The notes under the pieces are model-generated. The model had not been told where the DNA came from, made no database searches, and saw nothing but the letters and a program-made list of their open reading frames with translations. 64,000 nt of DNA from Nematostella vectensis (lineage: Eukaryota > Cnidaria > Anthozoa > Actiniaria > Edwardsiidae): assembly GCF_932526225.1 (NCBI RefSeq), contig NC_064034.1, positions 20,983,747-21,047,746 of the forward strand. Direction: 5' to 3'. Of the stretch, positions 1 to 10,529 are shown piece by piece (the first letter of the stretch is position 1; every line of letters starts with the position of its first letter). The translations under genes and the position numbers were made by a program.

Positions 1-600
1 AGGACTTTCAAGAACTGATAATAAGAATTCAAGCACTTTCCAGACCTTGAATTTCAAATTTTAAAATTCAAGCACTTTCAAGGTTTTCAAGGACTCGTAC
101 GAACCCTGTCACTTATAAATAACACACAAATTAGTCAAGCTTTTGTTTGAAACACAGTAAAACAGCGCGCTTTTTTCAAAAACTGGTGTGATTCGTCCGT
201 GATTTTGGACATTGAATCTCAAAATGATCATAATTTTTTTGTTTGTTTCAAACGCGATCAGGGTAGCCATAGAATTGCTCTGTCATATTTTTTGTTAATT
301 AACACCCGAGTGTTTTTTGCCCAGTTATATTTTTGCTTATTTTTATCACCCGATGTGTGTTTCTGTCCCGTTATATTTTTGCCTTTTATTGCTAATTGTT
401 CACTCGGTTATTTCCTGTGATTGATGTTGCGCTATATTCCTCGAGGTTCACCTGGGTAAAGGTCAGTTATAAAGAAACTCATAAATAATCATACAGAACC
501 AAATTAATTCCGGCCCGCTTTAGACTTGTATCAACATTGTGAATCAAGCCCTTAAACGATACAAACTTTTGCATTTTGCTTTTGCTGTTGTCATTCTTCT
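1..600. other. AT-rich flank, no gene recognised
   Basis: The first 120 bases repeat a short motif resembling TTCAAGCACTTTC several times, which looks like the tail of an old interspersed repeat. The rest has no convincing coding sequence; the one open frame (199-420) is low-complexity and phenylalanine-rich and is most likely chance. Confidence 0.4.
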
Positions 601-679
601 GACAGGTAACTGGGATTAGTGGATCGAAGTGTTACCTGGAATGCCGATCACTTGTTTGACACGATCTTACGTTCTGTAA

Positions 680-927
680 TCAACATCACCCAATCAGAAT
701 CCGCTTTTTTTGCATACGTCATTCACCCCTTGCTGGCTGCCTGGGATATCGCCGACTTGTACTGGTTTTCGTTGTATTGTACCGGTTGCATTTTCTTAGC
801 GAATCTCCGTGATTTTAGTGAACTTTATCGAATCTTAGAGATCATAGTCAAAATGACCTCCAAGAAATTTGTTGTGAGTGGCTGAACAATGCGGAGGATC
901 GTTGCGAGTTAACAGTTCTCAGGGGAA
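680..927 (+). promoter_or_regulatory. candidate promoter upstream of a possible first exon
   Basis: A CCAATCAGA sequence (a CCAAT box in the + direction) lies near 690. It is followed about 240 bases later by an ATG whose frame stays open to a consensus splice donor. CpG-rich sequence follows between about 1090 and 1240, as is common around animal promoters. No TATA box is evident. This is inferred from short motifs only. Confidence 0.25.
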
Positions 928-1039
928 ATGAAGTTTTACGAAGTTTTGCGGCAGGGTGGTGTGGGTATCGGTGGTATACATTGCATTGCAGCAGATAACA
1001 CACCAAGACTTTACGAGGCAGAAGTGTTGCAAATCTTCG
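928..1039 (+). CDS. candidate first coding exon (owner uncertain)
   Basis: An ATG at 928 opens 37 codons that run without a stop into the donor CG|GTAAGT at 1040, leaving phase 1. I do not recognise the peptide (it begins MKFYEVLRQGG). Phase 1 is what exon 2 of the ERCC6L2-like gene at 19934 needs: the leftover G plus TG gives Val. It could therefore be that gene's first exon with an 18.9-kb first intron. It could equally belong to another gene or be noncoding. A short upstream frame beginning near 852 ends before it. Confidence 0.3.
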
Positions 1040-3492
1040 GTAAGTCGAAGTTAGGCTTCTTTTTTTTATCGTTTTACTTTATAGAATAAAGACTTTACGC
1101 AAGGACGTCCTGACGGCGCATAGAACGCGAAAATAGGAAAATGCCGTTCTAGATTTGCCGTCGCGGACGACACGCCGTGTTGTGTGAGCAGTTCGTGAGC
1201 GCGCGCGCCGTTCTTGATGCCGTCGTCTTAAGAACTTGGGTTTAACAAGGACCTGCTCTATAAGATTGATATAACTGCTTGTATTTTATTTTCTGCAAAA
1301 ACAACGACAAAAGTGTGATTGAAAATCAATTGATAAACGAGTGGAAGGTATCTGGTACTGAATCGCTATTTAGATACTGACCAAAAAGGAACAAAAAAAT
1401 GGCAGCAACGCAAACTGTTGTCAGTGGGGCTCTTATATAAGCGAAAAATTGGATCAGTATACAGGGCCCTCTAATAAGTTCACATCTCTGTTGTTGTTAT
1501 TTCCATAAACATTGTATTGGTTGGCAGATGTGAACTATAGGCCTTTGCATAAAAAGATAACCTTTTTTGTTTAAGCTTATTTACCAATACTGTAGCATTA
1601 TGGAATTTCTAAATAAAATCTATACATGTTAAAGTCAGGGAATATATTTTTTTCTTAATCTACAGGCCAGTGTTCCATTAACATCATTTCACTCTGACCA
1701 TGACCAGATAGTTGGTTGATAGACTGTTGTTTAGCAACCAGCAAATATATCAAGGAGTTGGAGAAAAAAATGTGACAAACTTAAACAGCTAAACTTATAT
1801 ACATTTAGGTGCGATATGTAAAATTCACTATGATTATTATGTGTCAAGGACTTTTCAATATGATTAATGAAGTTAAACATATATTAATTATTTATTTATA
1901 ACTGGCTTATATTTGTCAATAGATGCAAAATGGTCCATGTAAACGGGTGGCCAAGAAGCAAGCTAAATAAATCAAAAATAATGACTTGGCACAAATCTTA
2001 GAGAAAGATAACATAAAAGCAAAAGAAACACTAAACTGTTATTTCATTCTTAGGCTTAAAAGCAAGGGATTGTCTTCTGCTGCAATTTTATTTTCTAGGG
2101 ATTTGTGTTGACAACCCCATCAGTGAAATCAAATGGTGAATGATGATTCTTAATTAACAGCCCCCTGGGTATTCCAAAGTAACTGTAAGAATTACGACTC
2201 TTTATTATTAAAATTATAAATGCCTAGCCTCACTGATGAGCAAATAAAGTGACTTGCCCATAGCCACAACAAGAATGATGTAGGCAGCAAAAACAGAATG
2301 GCAGCCAGGGTGGCAAGCTGTTTTCAGTGGATAGTAATATACACACTTGCCCAAAAGAGTAAAGCCTCAGCTGAATGGCAGGAATCTTGCTGCAGGATGT
2401 TTGCGTCAAGGAAACCAGGTAAAATCATTTCATACTTGCATAAACAACAGACTTTACTGTAGTATTTATTAGGCAGAGATCTACTAACAGGTTTCAAAGG
2501 CCTGCCTCATATTTTCCAATCTTCAATAAAAAAAGTATCATTATAGCATTGAAAATAGATTGTAAAAAAATGTTTTTTTCTAGAAAAAAATGGATATATG
2601 TTCAGAATTCCTCAATTATCTCCTGTGTACATGAAGATGACTGCATCAAATTGAGGACACTTTTTTCATTAGTTTTTTGGATAGTAATCTAATTTCTGTT
2701 TATTTAGAAGGTGGTTTCATAGCATGGGGGGACTCCCATAAAAGCAAACAGGGATGAGTGATTGTCTGCAAAATCAATTTTCACTCTTTGAGTGTGGTCA
2801 ACAGCCATTTTTTCAATTCTTGATAGATGGGAGTGTTCCATGCAATTTGTAACTTATAAGTGCTTAAAAGCACGAAAAAAGATTTTTTTCAGCTTTTCCT
2901 GATTTTCTTTGATACTGCACATCTCTTTTCTGAGAACTTTCATGTCTTTCATCACTAGTGTGGGGACCCCTTACTGATAACAGAGGTGGAATAATTTTTG
3001 AATACCCCATAAGAGATAGCAGCTGGTAGGATTTTATAACCTAAAAGACAGAGTGATCACCCCTGTCTACAACATTTTTTTCATCGAAAGTACTTATGTC
3101 ACAATTCAAGCTCACATAATAAGTTTATACGATGTGAAGACACGGTCATTCGGGGTCGAAAGGATACGCTCAATCCTAGCTCCCGTTAATTATTACCAAT
3201 AAAAAGAGTTTAATTATATTGGTTCTAAAAACGTTTTTTTTAGATGCTGCTATGGGAGACAAGACGCAGATGTATTATTTCCAGAGCCAACCCAAGAAGA
3301 TCAGCGGCAGAGACTCAAGCATCTGTCACGCAACTCCCGTCACGTGACTAGCATTTTAACTTTCCAACTACTGAAGCCTGAAGCACCTGAACTCTAACGT
3401 TAGCTAGCTAATGATGATAGGCAACTTGCACTAACTTTGATAGCATAAATTTTTTGGTGCCAAAGTAGCGCGAACTCCGCTGTTGGCACAAA
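1040..3492. other. intergenic or long-intron sequence, no gene seen
   Basis: The stretch is AT-rich apart from the CpG-rich segment at about 1090-1240. I see no coding exon, RNA gene or clear repeat. Confidence 0.4.
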
Positions 3493-4500
3493 TTAACCCA
3501 TTGACTCCTGGCTTTTTTGGGGCTGAATTTACAAAAAACAGACCGAAAACAGATACCTCCCCCCCTATTCTAAGTTTTATACAGCCCGCCAAAGTCAAAC
3601 ACAGCTGCACCTAGTCAGCGGTATCCAAGCTTTCCAACAGTGCTTTGCGGTCCCCACTTTTAATCCCTCGTCGTTGTGCTGAAGCCAGCACAAGTTGATG
3701 GTTGCTTGTATTTATCATCAAAAATACAGCTATGAGCATATTAGGAGAGTGTCTCAGGACATCATGAAGTCTTTTGGGGCATAATTGAGTGCTTTGCTTA
3801 TGGATATTTGCAAGCAAAGGTGGATTCATGATGATTTTTTCTTGTTTGGCTTTGCCCGGATGAGAAAATAATTTTCTAATGAATCACCACAGCTCTCCTA
3901 AATGCTGTCTTTTCTGAAACCAAATTGATTCCAAAATTGTTTACACTGCTATTCTGGGTCTGTATGACCTGGAATTGATTCGTTTGGCTTCGGGATGAAA
4001 AGACTTCTAAAAAACCATCTGACTTTGGGGAGAGGAGTGTTGACTGGCCCTCCCCTCGTGAATTTTCCCCTGGATCTCCCAGAATGCTTTGCAATACGTA
4101 AAGATATTTTCGTGGTTGTTCAATCCTTCAAGGAATGGACATTGTGTTTTGAGGCCAAAGAAATGTACCTGGAGGATCAGAATAAAGGTATCTATTTGTG
4201 TCTTGAGCTGTGTTTGCTGATCTCTCTCCCTTGTGTGGTATTTTGAGTGTTTTATTGAGAGGGGTGATTCTGCTTTTCTCTCCTTATTCGATTTGAGATT
4301 TGTCAAAGAACCTGTGCTATTATTTGGCTTAAGAGTGGATGCCAACACCTTGGTTGGATGCATATCTTCAAGACCATTTATCCCTTAGACTGATGCCTGA
4401 GTATCTACATCTTGTTGTGTTTATTTTGAATTTATGAATTTTTTGGGTTGTGGGTACTTCCCAAAGCCGGTACAGGCCGGTTGAGGGGTCAATGTGTTAA
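3493..4500 (-). mobile_element. piggyBac-like non-autonomous element, copy 1
   Basis: A 1000-bp element is flanked on both sides by TTAA (3493-3496 and 4497-4500), the target site typical of piggyBac elements. Its ends are imperfect inverted repeats: CCCATTGACTCCT at the left, and CACATTGACCCCT when the right end is read inward. A nearly identical copy lies in the opposite orientation at 45907-46915. There is no transposase, so it would depend on an autonomous relative. Both copies keep three short open frames of 118, 72 and 72 codons on the same strand (here minus, 4363-4007, 4094-3876 and 3829-3611). I do not recognise their products. Confidence 0.75.
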
Positions 4501-4679
4501 CAACAAAAAAGCAACTTATCCAGCTCTTACGGATCAGCCAGAAGGTTTTTGTGTGTCAGATTTATTAATTTTTGATTTCCGTATGTCGTTCTCTGCTATT
4601 ATCACGGCTAGAGCGTCAGCATTGTTCGTTCGCCAGCGATATAAGCAGCTCGGAGTGCGTCACACTTCTGATTCTTCCA

Positions 4680-5055
4680 GTAAGTTTCCTTGCTCTGATT
4701 CTCCTCATGAATTTATTTAATGCTCCCCATAAATTTATCTTGTTCTGATGTTCTCTGTAAATTTACCTTGGTCTGTTGGTACCATAAGCATCAGAGAGCA
4801 TGGTAAATTTACGAGAAGCATCAGAGAGCATGGTAAGTTTACGGAGAGCATCAGAGAGCGTGGTAAATTTACGGAGAGCATCAGAGAGAATAGTAAATTT
4901 AATGGTAAGTTTACGGAGAACCACAGAGAGAACGGTGAATTTACAGATAGCATCAGAGAGTGTGGTAATTTTACGAAGAGCACAGAGAGCATGGTAAATT
5001 TACGGGGAGCATCAGAGAGCATGGTAAATTTACTGAGAGCATCGGAGAGTAGTTG
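4680..5055. repeat. 30-bp minisatellite with an orientation switch
   Basis: From about 4787 to 5050 a unit of about 30 bp (AGCATCAGAGAGCATGGTAAA followed by TTTACGGAG) is repeated about nine times. Upstream, between about 4680 and 4770, degenerate units of the same sequence lie in the reverse complement, for example TCTGATGTTCTCTGTAAATTTACC, so the array changes direction. Because the unit length is a multiple of three, both strands show long open frames; these are by-products. Confidence 0.85.
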
Positions 5056-5932
5056 TGGGTTTTTTTGGAGTAGGAAGGATAAAATTTATATAAATAGTAT
5101 GTATACATTATTGTCTTCTTGAATAAAAGTTGATAAAGTAGAACATGTCCACTTTGAGTCAATGGTTTTATAACAAACCCTTCAAGCGGTCGATAAGTCC
5201 GTTATGCTTAATATAGATATCAAGCGGTGACAACACATCATCAAATTAACCATTAGCTACTGAAAAGACTGTCAAGGTCAAGAGACTGCAAGTAATCGTC
5301 CATTTCGTCAACAAGTTTCGTCCAGTTATTCGCAGATTGTCGAAATAGACCATGATTAACAGAATGAGACTGTTTTTGATCTTGAAAAGGTTCAAATGGA
5401 CAAGACCATAGAATGGTTATATCCGTGCTTTTTTTAAACAAGCGTATCGGTAAAAGAATGACAACTCTGGATAGGGTAAATTAAAAAAACTTAAGAAAAC
5501 TGCCGTAAAAGTGTAGGCGTACTAGCACATTACTTCTCGTAAATGACCAGATCTTATATCAAGGTACAAATAATGCTAACCACAAATTTAGAAAAAGGGC
5601 CGAAGAAGGCAAATGATGCATGTTTTTCTATCATTTTATACCGTTACTGAAAATATCACGAAGTGCAAAAGTGCAGATTTTGATTTTATGTTGTTAAGGT
5701 AGGTTAAATAATAACAGCAATATTTTTGGGGTCGTTGTTTTTGGGGTCGTAGCTTTTGGGGTCACAGGTTTTAGGTCTTCGTTTTGTAGACACCAGTTGT
5801 AAGCCTGCATAAACTATTATCGTCACATGGTAATGGGCCCTTCCTTCCCCTATCTCGCCTCGAAATTCGGATTAGAATGGCTACGAAAAAAAGTGTATAA
5901 ATCATTTCAATAACGGATACTACGATAAACTG
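5056..5932. other. no gene seen
   Basis: AT-rich sequence. A small cluster of TTTTGGGGTCGT-like repeats lies near 5725-5780. No exon or RNA gene is supported. Confidence 0.4.
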
Positions 5933-6045
5933 TGGAAGCACGGGTGGCCTAGTGTGTTAGCGCGTCGGCCTCTCACCGCTGTGGCCCAGGTTCGAATCCT
6001 GGCTCAGGCTGGGGATTTTTTCCGGGTTCCTGCCTTGACTGTGGA
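5933..6045 (+). mobile_element. tRNA-derived SINE, 5' fragment
   Basis: This is a truncated copy of the head of the SINE that starts again at 6070. It keeps an A-box-like TGGCCTAGTGTGTTAGCGCG and a B-box GGTTCGAATCC (5989-5999), the two internal polymerase III promoter elements. It stops after about 110 bases at a short run of GTGGAAGCACT duplications that join it to the next copy. Confidence 0.8.
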
Positions 6046-6069
6046 AGCACTGTGGAAGCACTTGACTGT

Positions 6070-6430
6070 GGAAGCACGGGTGGCCTAGTGTGTTAGCGCG
6101 TCGGCCTCTCACCGCTGTGGCCCAGGTTCGAATCCTGGCTCAGGCTGGGGATTTTTTCCGGGTTCCTGCCTTGAATCGAATTTGTCACAAGTGAGTTGAA
6201 GTTATTCTCCCGTGTTTCCAGTCTTCTCGGATAAGGACACTAAACCGGAGGTCCCGTCTCTTCAAGCTGTACTACACTGAACCTGAACCGAAGGGACGTA
6301 AAAGAACCACTGGGGACGTAATAAACCCTCTGGCAGTGACCACCCCCAGTGACAGTGCTCACTAACCCAGCCAACAATCCTCAAATGTGAGGGGCAGGCT
6401 GTAATTGGTAAATAAATAAATAAATAAACT
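6070..6430 (+). mobile_element. tRNA-derived SINE, full-length copy
   Basis: The tRNA-like head has A and B boxes (B box at 6125-6135). It is followed by a conserved-looking body containing GGATAAGGACACTAAACCGGAG and ends in a (TAAA)n tail at about 6408-6430. Together these define a tRNA-derived SINE mobilised by a LINE. The head-to-tail arrangement with the preceding fragment suggests a local duplication. I could not name the family from sequence alone. Confidence 0.85.
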
Positions 6431-7369
6431 GCCAACGCTTAGTTGCTTACCTTGAAAAGCTTTTATAAGAAAACGAAGCAAGCGAACTCCAGAAAGCAAG
6501 CTGTTAACTCCCGACATGAAAGTCGATTGTGTCACACTGTGTTTCTGTTTCTGGGACAGTACGCAATTACAAGCTGCAATTCGATTGGGCAAAAGTGCCG
6601 TATATTACTATTTTTGGTTATATCGATTTACCTACTTATTATGCAAATATTCAAAATGGCCGCGCGGAGTTTGAAACTTGAATTTGTTTTGTTAGCGAGA
6701 CGTCGCATCGCAAAAATCGACCAAAACAGCAAAATATCCTGCTCTATACCAACTTTGATATTTGATTGATGAGTTCCTGTGCTCGAAAGTAAAATATCGT
6801 TTGGGAAACCTTATCAAATTGAGCGCTTTTATTGGAGACTGCCGTAAAATCGAACTCTCTTCGTAATGTTTACGTTTAGAAAAAGATAAATATGAGTGTG
6901 ATGGACCAAATTCTACGGCTTAGGACCTTGACAGGACCAAACTAGGATAAATTAGGATCATGGCATACTAAAACAATTTTCACCACAAGCCGAAACGAGT
7001 GCCCACAGGGTATGGTGAAAGTTGAGAAGAGCGGAGGATGAATTGTGAGGACGAAAGTGCGAGTCAAGGCCTAACGTCTATACAAAAAAAATCGCCGAAG
7101 AATAGGTATGAAAATTTGTGTCAACATTTAGCCGAAAAGCATTTTACCCTACCCTTGTCTCTCGGGGGTTCGCTTCTTATCATTCTTTAGCTAAATGTCT
7201 TGCCCTGCGACCACCACAACAACATGGGGGGGGGGGGGGGGGGGACTTTAGCTGTAAACATGACTGTTGGTTCCGACAGATACGAACATTTTATGCCCCC
7301 AAAAGAATGGAACCGCGCCACCCCTAAGAATATACCTGCATCTGAACTCTATACCCAAAACTCCACCAA
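6431..7369. other. no gene seen; poly-G tract
   Basis: Unique-looking AT-rich sequence. It contains an AAAATGGCCGCGCGG segment near 6655 and a 20-base G tract at 7226-7245. The open frames here are short and I do not support them as genes. Confidence 0.4.
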
Positions 7370-9070
7370 GAATAGATAGCCCCCCCTTCCCTCCGAAAAA
7401 GTAACCCTGAGTTCTATTCGTAAAACATACAAAAAGCTTGAAACTTGCCAGTCCCGTAAAAAAGTTTTAGAAGGAAAATTTGCTTATCAAATTTAATTTA
7501 TTTTTATTCCCTTTTATAAAAAAAAAACTCTATCCTCCTCACCTCCAAGGCCCTAGTCATAAAACCCGGTACAATTTTACTTCCTTGTCTTCGCACCTTG
7601 TGTGAGCACACCACATGTGACATGCCCTCAGTCATCACAACCTCACTCCCCTTACCATGCATTTCTCAACCTTTAATTTTACACTCTATGCCTTTCCCTA
7701 TTTGTCTGCACACACCATAAAATAGCCCTCATTGAGTAAGCGCATTACATAGCCACTCAAACCAGTGCCCCCTCTAAAATCTAATGCTAAAGGGGCATAT
7801 GTTAAAATAAGCATTTGCGATCCTTAAATATAGGATATAGGATAAATAATATGATATCCTCAAAAATACCCAAACCTGAGTTCTATACATAAAATATACC
7901 AAGCATAGAAACTTACCTCCCAAATAAATAACCAAACCTAAATTCTATAGCCCAAGCATACAAAATCTTGCTATAAGGGAGCTTCAACTCTCAGATTTGC
8001 TTATTAAATAAAATCAATTTTATTCCATTTTTATAAAAAAGACAACAAACAAACTCTGTGCAATAGGCACTGAGATAAAAAATGCTCCTGAAGTATCACC
8101 AAATATAAATATTTATTTTCCATACAGTATGATATCTATGACTGCACAATCATACTCCTAGAATCTCCAAGGTCTAGTAATCAAACCTGGTACAAGAGGG
8201 GTAAAAAGAAGGGCATAATATGCTAAAATAAGCATTTGCGATAAGGACTTTTTGTCAAATTAGCCCCCCCCCCCAAAAAAAAATAAAAAATAAAAAAAAT
8301 ACCCAAACCTGAGTTCTATACATAAAATATACCAAGTATAGAAACTTACCTCCCAAACAATTACTCAAACCTATATACCCCAAACATATAAATTCTTAAT
8401 ATCACTATAGTTTTAAAGGGGAGCTTCAACACTCAGACTTGCCTATCAAATCAAATTAATTAAATTCCCTTTTTATATAAAAAAAGACTCTTTGCGCATA
8501 TAATAGAGACTGGCGAGAAAAAAATAAGCCTGAAGTATCACCAAATATGAATAGATATTTTCCATATGATATCTACTCTAGTGAAGCTTGGAGCCTCTGG
8601 TACCCAGGGTATGACTATACTCTCATTCTCCTATTATCTCCAAGCCTAGTAATCAAACATGGTACAAGTTTACTTCATCTTCACAACCTGTGTCAGCACC
8701 CCCAATTAGACATACCCTTAGTCACCACCCCTTTGCCCTTACCATGCCTTTTCCTCACCCTAGTTTACACTTTATGCCTTTTTCCATTTGTTTGCACACA
8801 CAATGAAATACACCCTCAATGGCTCTAACTTGGTGTTAGAACCTGTGTATTAAGCACGACTTGTGTCACAAAACTTCCTTTTTTTAATAAAATGAATCAT
8901 GATAAAAACAGAGCTGGATACAATGAAGTCCTTTGGGGATGGTTTTGACACTGAGGTATACATACACCCCTCATTGAATAAGCACATTACATAGCCCCTC
9001 AAACAAGTGCCCCCTCTAGAATCCATTTATAAAAAAAGCCATAATGTGAGCATTTGTGGTAAGGACTTAT
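7370..9070. repeat. degenerate tandem triplication, about 430-bp unit or longer
   Basis: Three diverged copies follow one another, starting near 7380, 7850 and 8275. Shared landmarks recur in the same order: CCTGAGTTCTATACATAAAATA, a GAGCTTCAACTCTCAGA-like stretch, TTTTATAAAAAAGAC, GTATCACCAAATAT, and AAAATAAGCATTTGCG. Copy lengths differ because of indels. No coding capacity is apparent; it is probably an old repeat or segmental duplication. Confidence 0.7.
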
Positions 9071-9981
9071 TTTACAACGAGTAATAGCAAAGTGATGCAG
9101 CAATGAATAATGACTGCCATCCCTGAGATTTACTGATCATAGCAAATCTATTTATTCCAGGATCAAATATAAACATTTAAACAGTACTTTCATGTAGTGT
9201 CTTTAAATTGCATACAATAAACAGTGACTCGCGGCCAATCTGTATACGATTTAGCTTCATTTTTTTTTAATGAGACTCGCTGCCATTCTGTATAAGATTC
9301 ATTTTAGTTTCAATATCCCAGCTAAAATTTTTCTTGGAGTGTCTTCATTCCGAGTGCGAAAGCAAGATAAATCCAGGGAAATTTTGTGCATTTGTATGAC
9401 TTGATGAAACGTACAACTAGATAATTGGTGATCAATGTTATAGCCTGCTAGCAGTGGCTTACCCTTCCGCGTTCATTACAGTACGATTCGGTGAAGTCGT
9501 AAAAATAACCCTGCAAATGAGGTCTGTTGCCGATGAGAAACAACACAAATAGGGTATATATGACGCACTGAGTCCCTGCTTAAACAGATAAGAAGAAATC
9601 ACTGCTAGCAGAGAGTTAAAAAGCGGCGTTCAACATGATTTTCCCGATTCAACGGAACCGCCATTTTGTTTTCCCACTCTGAGTTGAGGCGTATCCGCGT
9701 GAGACTGGGCATAGTAATACTCATCTCTGATTGGTTAATCAGATTGTTTATCAAATATAACCAAAAATGGTAATGTTCCGCACTGGCAAATGAACAATAT
9801 CCGCACATCGACAAAAAAACAAGAAGAGTAGAGACAAGAGAACTCCTTTGTAGAACAAAGATAATAGGATACAAAGCAGCTGCGTACTTCTGTTTCTTGG
9901 GCTGTGTGTGGTCGAATGCTTATTTTATAACGTCATCGAAGGAACACAGGGAACCAAATCCTGCAAATTCCACGCAAAGGA
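9071..9981. other. no gene seen; promoter-like motifs on the minus strand
   Basis: On the minus strand, AACCAATCAGAG (near 9740) and AAAATGGCGG (near 9660) look like CCAAT and YY1-type motifs. The 89-codon minus-strand frame at 9874-9605 has a hydrophobic start but no recognisable domain. I do not call it a gene. Confidence 0.3.
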
Positions 9982-10200
9982 AAATGATTTGAAAAGTGGG
10001 TAAGGACCAGCGATGTGAAGAAATTGTATCCTTGGTTGTGTGCAACACAATCGTGTTTGCGCCCTTGGCAATGTCTAGTGTCACTGAATCTTGGTCTTGT
10101 TTTTGTGAAGCGCGGGAAATTTGAAAATGCGCACAGACTGTGGCTGAGTTTGAAACAAACAAGATGGCGGATGTCGTTGATCTATCGTGCGTCGGCGAGC
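9982..10200 (+). repeat. interspersed repeat family A, copy 1
   Basis: This segment (AAATGATTTGAAAAGTGGGTAAGG through ATGGCGGATGTCGTTGATC) matches 13033-13317 in the same orientation, with indels and substitutions. Both copies carry an ATGGCGG motif near the 3' end. It is probably a mobile or duplicated noncoding repeat. It overlaps a possible short exon at 10164. Confidence 0.6.
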
Positions 10201-10227
10201 GGAGCCCCCCATACCTAAGAAAAAGTG
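10164..10227 (+). CDS. alternative candidate first coding exon (weak)
   Basis: An ATG inside an AAGATGGCGG context opens 21 codons (MADVVDLSCVGERSPPYLRKS) to a moderate donor GTG|GTATAC, phase 1. That phase would fit exon 2 of the ERCC6L2-like gene. The region is part of a repeat whose second copy (13033-13317) has a stop soon after the ATG, which argues against a real exon. Confidence 0.15.
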
Positions 10228-10274
10228 GTATACAAGAAAAATATAATAACACATATTGGTAAAGAAATTGCGCT

Positions 10275-10515
10275 TTCAACATCGTAAACACAGGGGACGT
10301 GCGAAAAATAATGTCCGCATTTGTATTGCGGACTGCCAAAGAGAGCCCAAATCTTGGTACAAACAGACAACGTCCAAATCGAAGCTGGAGAGCCAACGCA
10401 TGACTACTAATTGACGATGGGGGGGGGGGGGGGGGGGGACGGATATTTTGTTTCCAGGATGGCGGCGGCTTGTTCTACAGGAAGCCCAAACTGTTGAGCT
10501 CGCTTGTCTAATAGC
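10275..10515 (+). repeat. interspersed repeat family C, copy 1
   Basis: The segment TTCAACAT...CAGGGGACGTGCGAAAAAT through GGAAGCCCAAACTGTTGAGCTCGC matches 58113-58350 in the same orientation. Shared blocks include GAGCCCAAATCTTGGTACA. The copy here is interrupted by a G tract of about 20 bases at 10419-10438. Its nature is unknown; it is dispersed and has no intact coding frame. Confidence 0.65.
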
Positions 10516-10529
10516 TGTACTGGCAGCTA

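Noticed and set aside
199-885. Two open frames of 73 and 88 codons
   Set aside because: Both lack ATG starts and look low-complexity or promoter-overlapping; no domain is seen.
5936-6140. Two tRNA genes
   Set aside because: A and B boxes are present, but the arms do not form a full tRNA and the sequence continues into a SINE body and tail.
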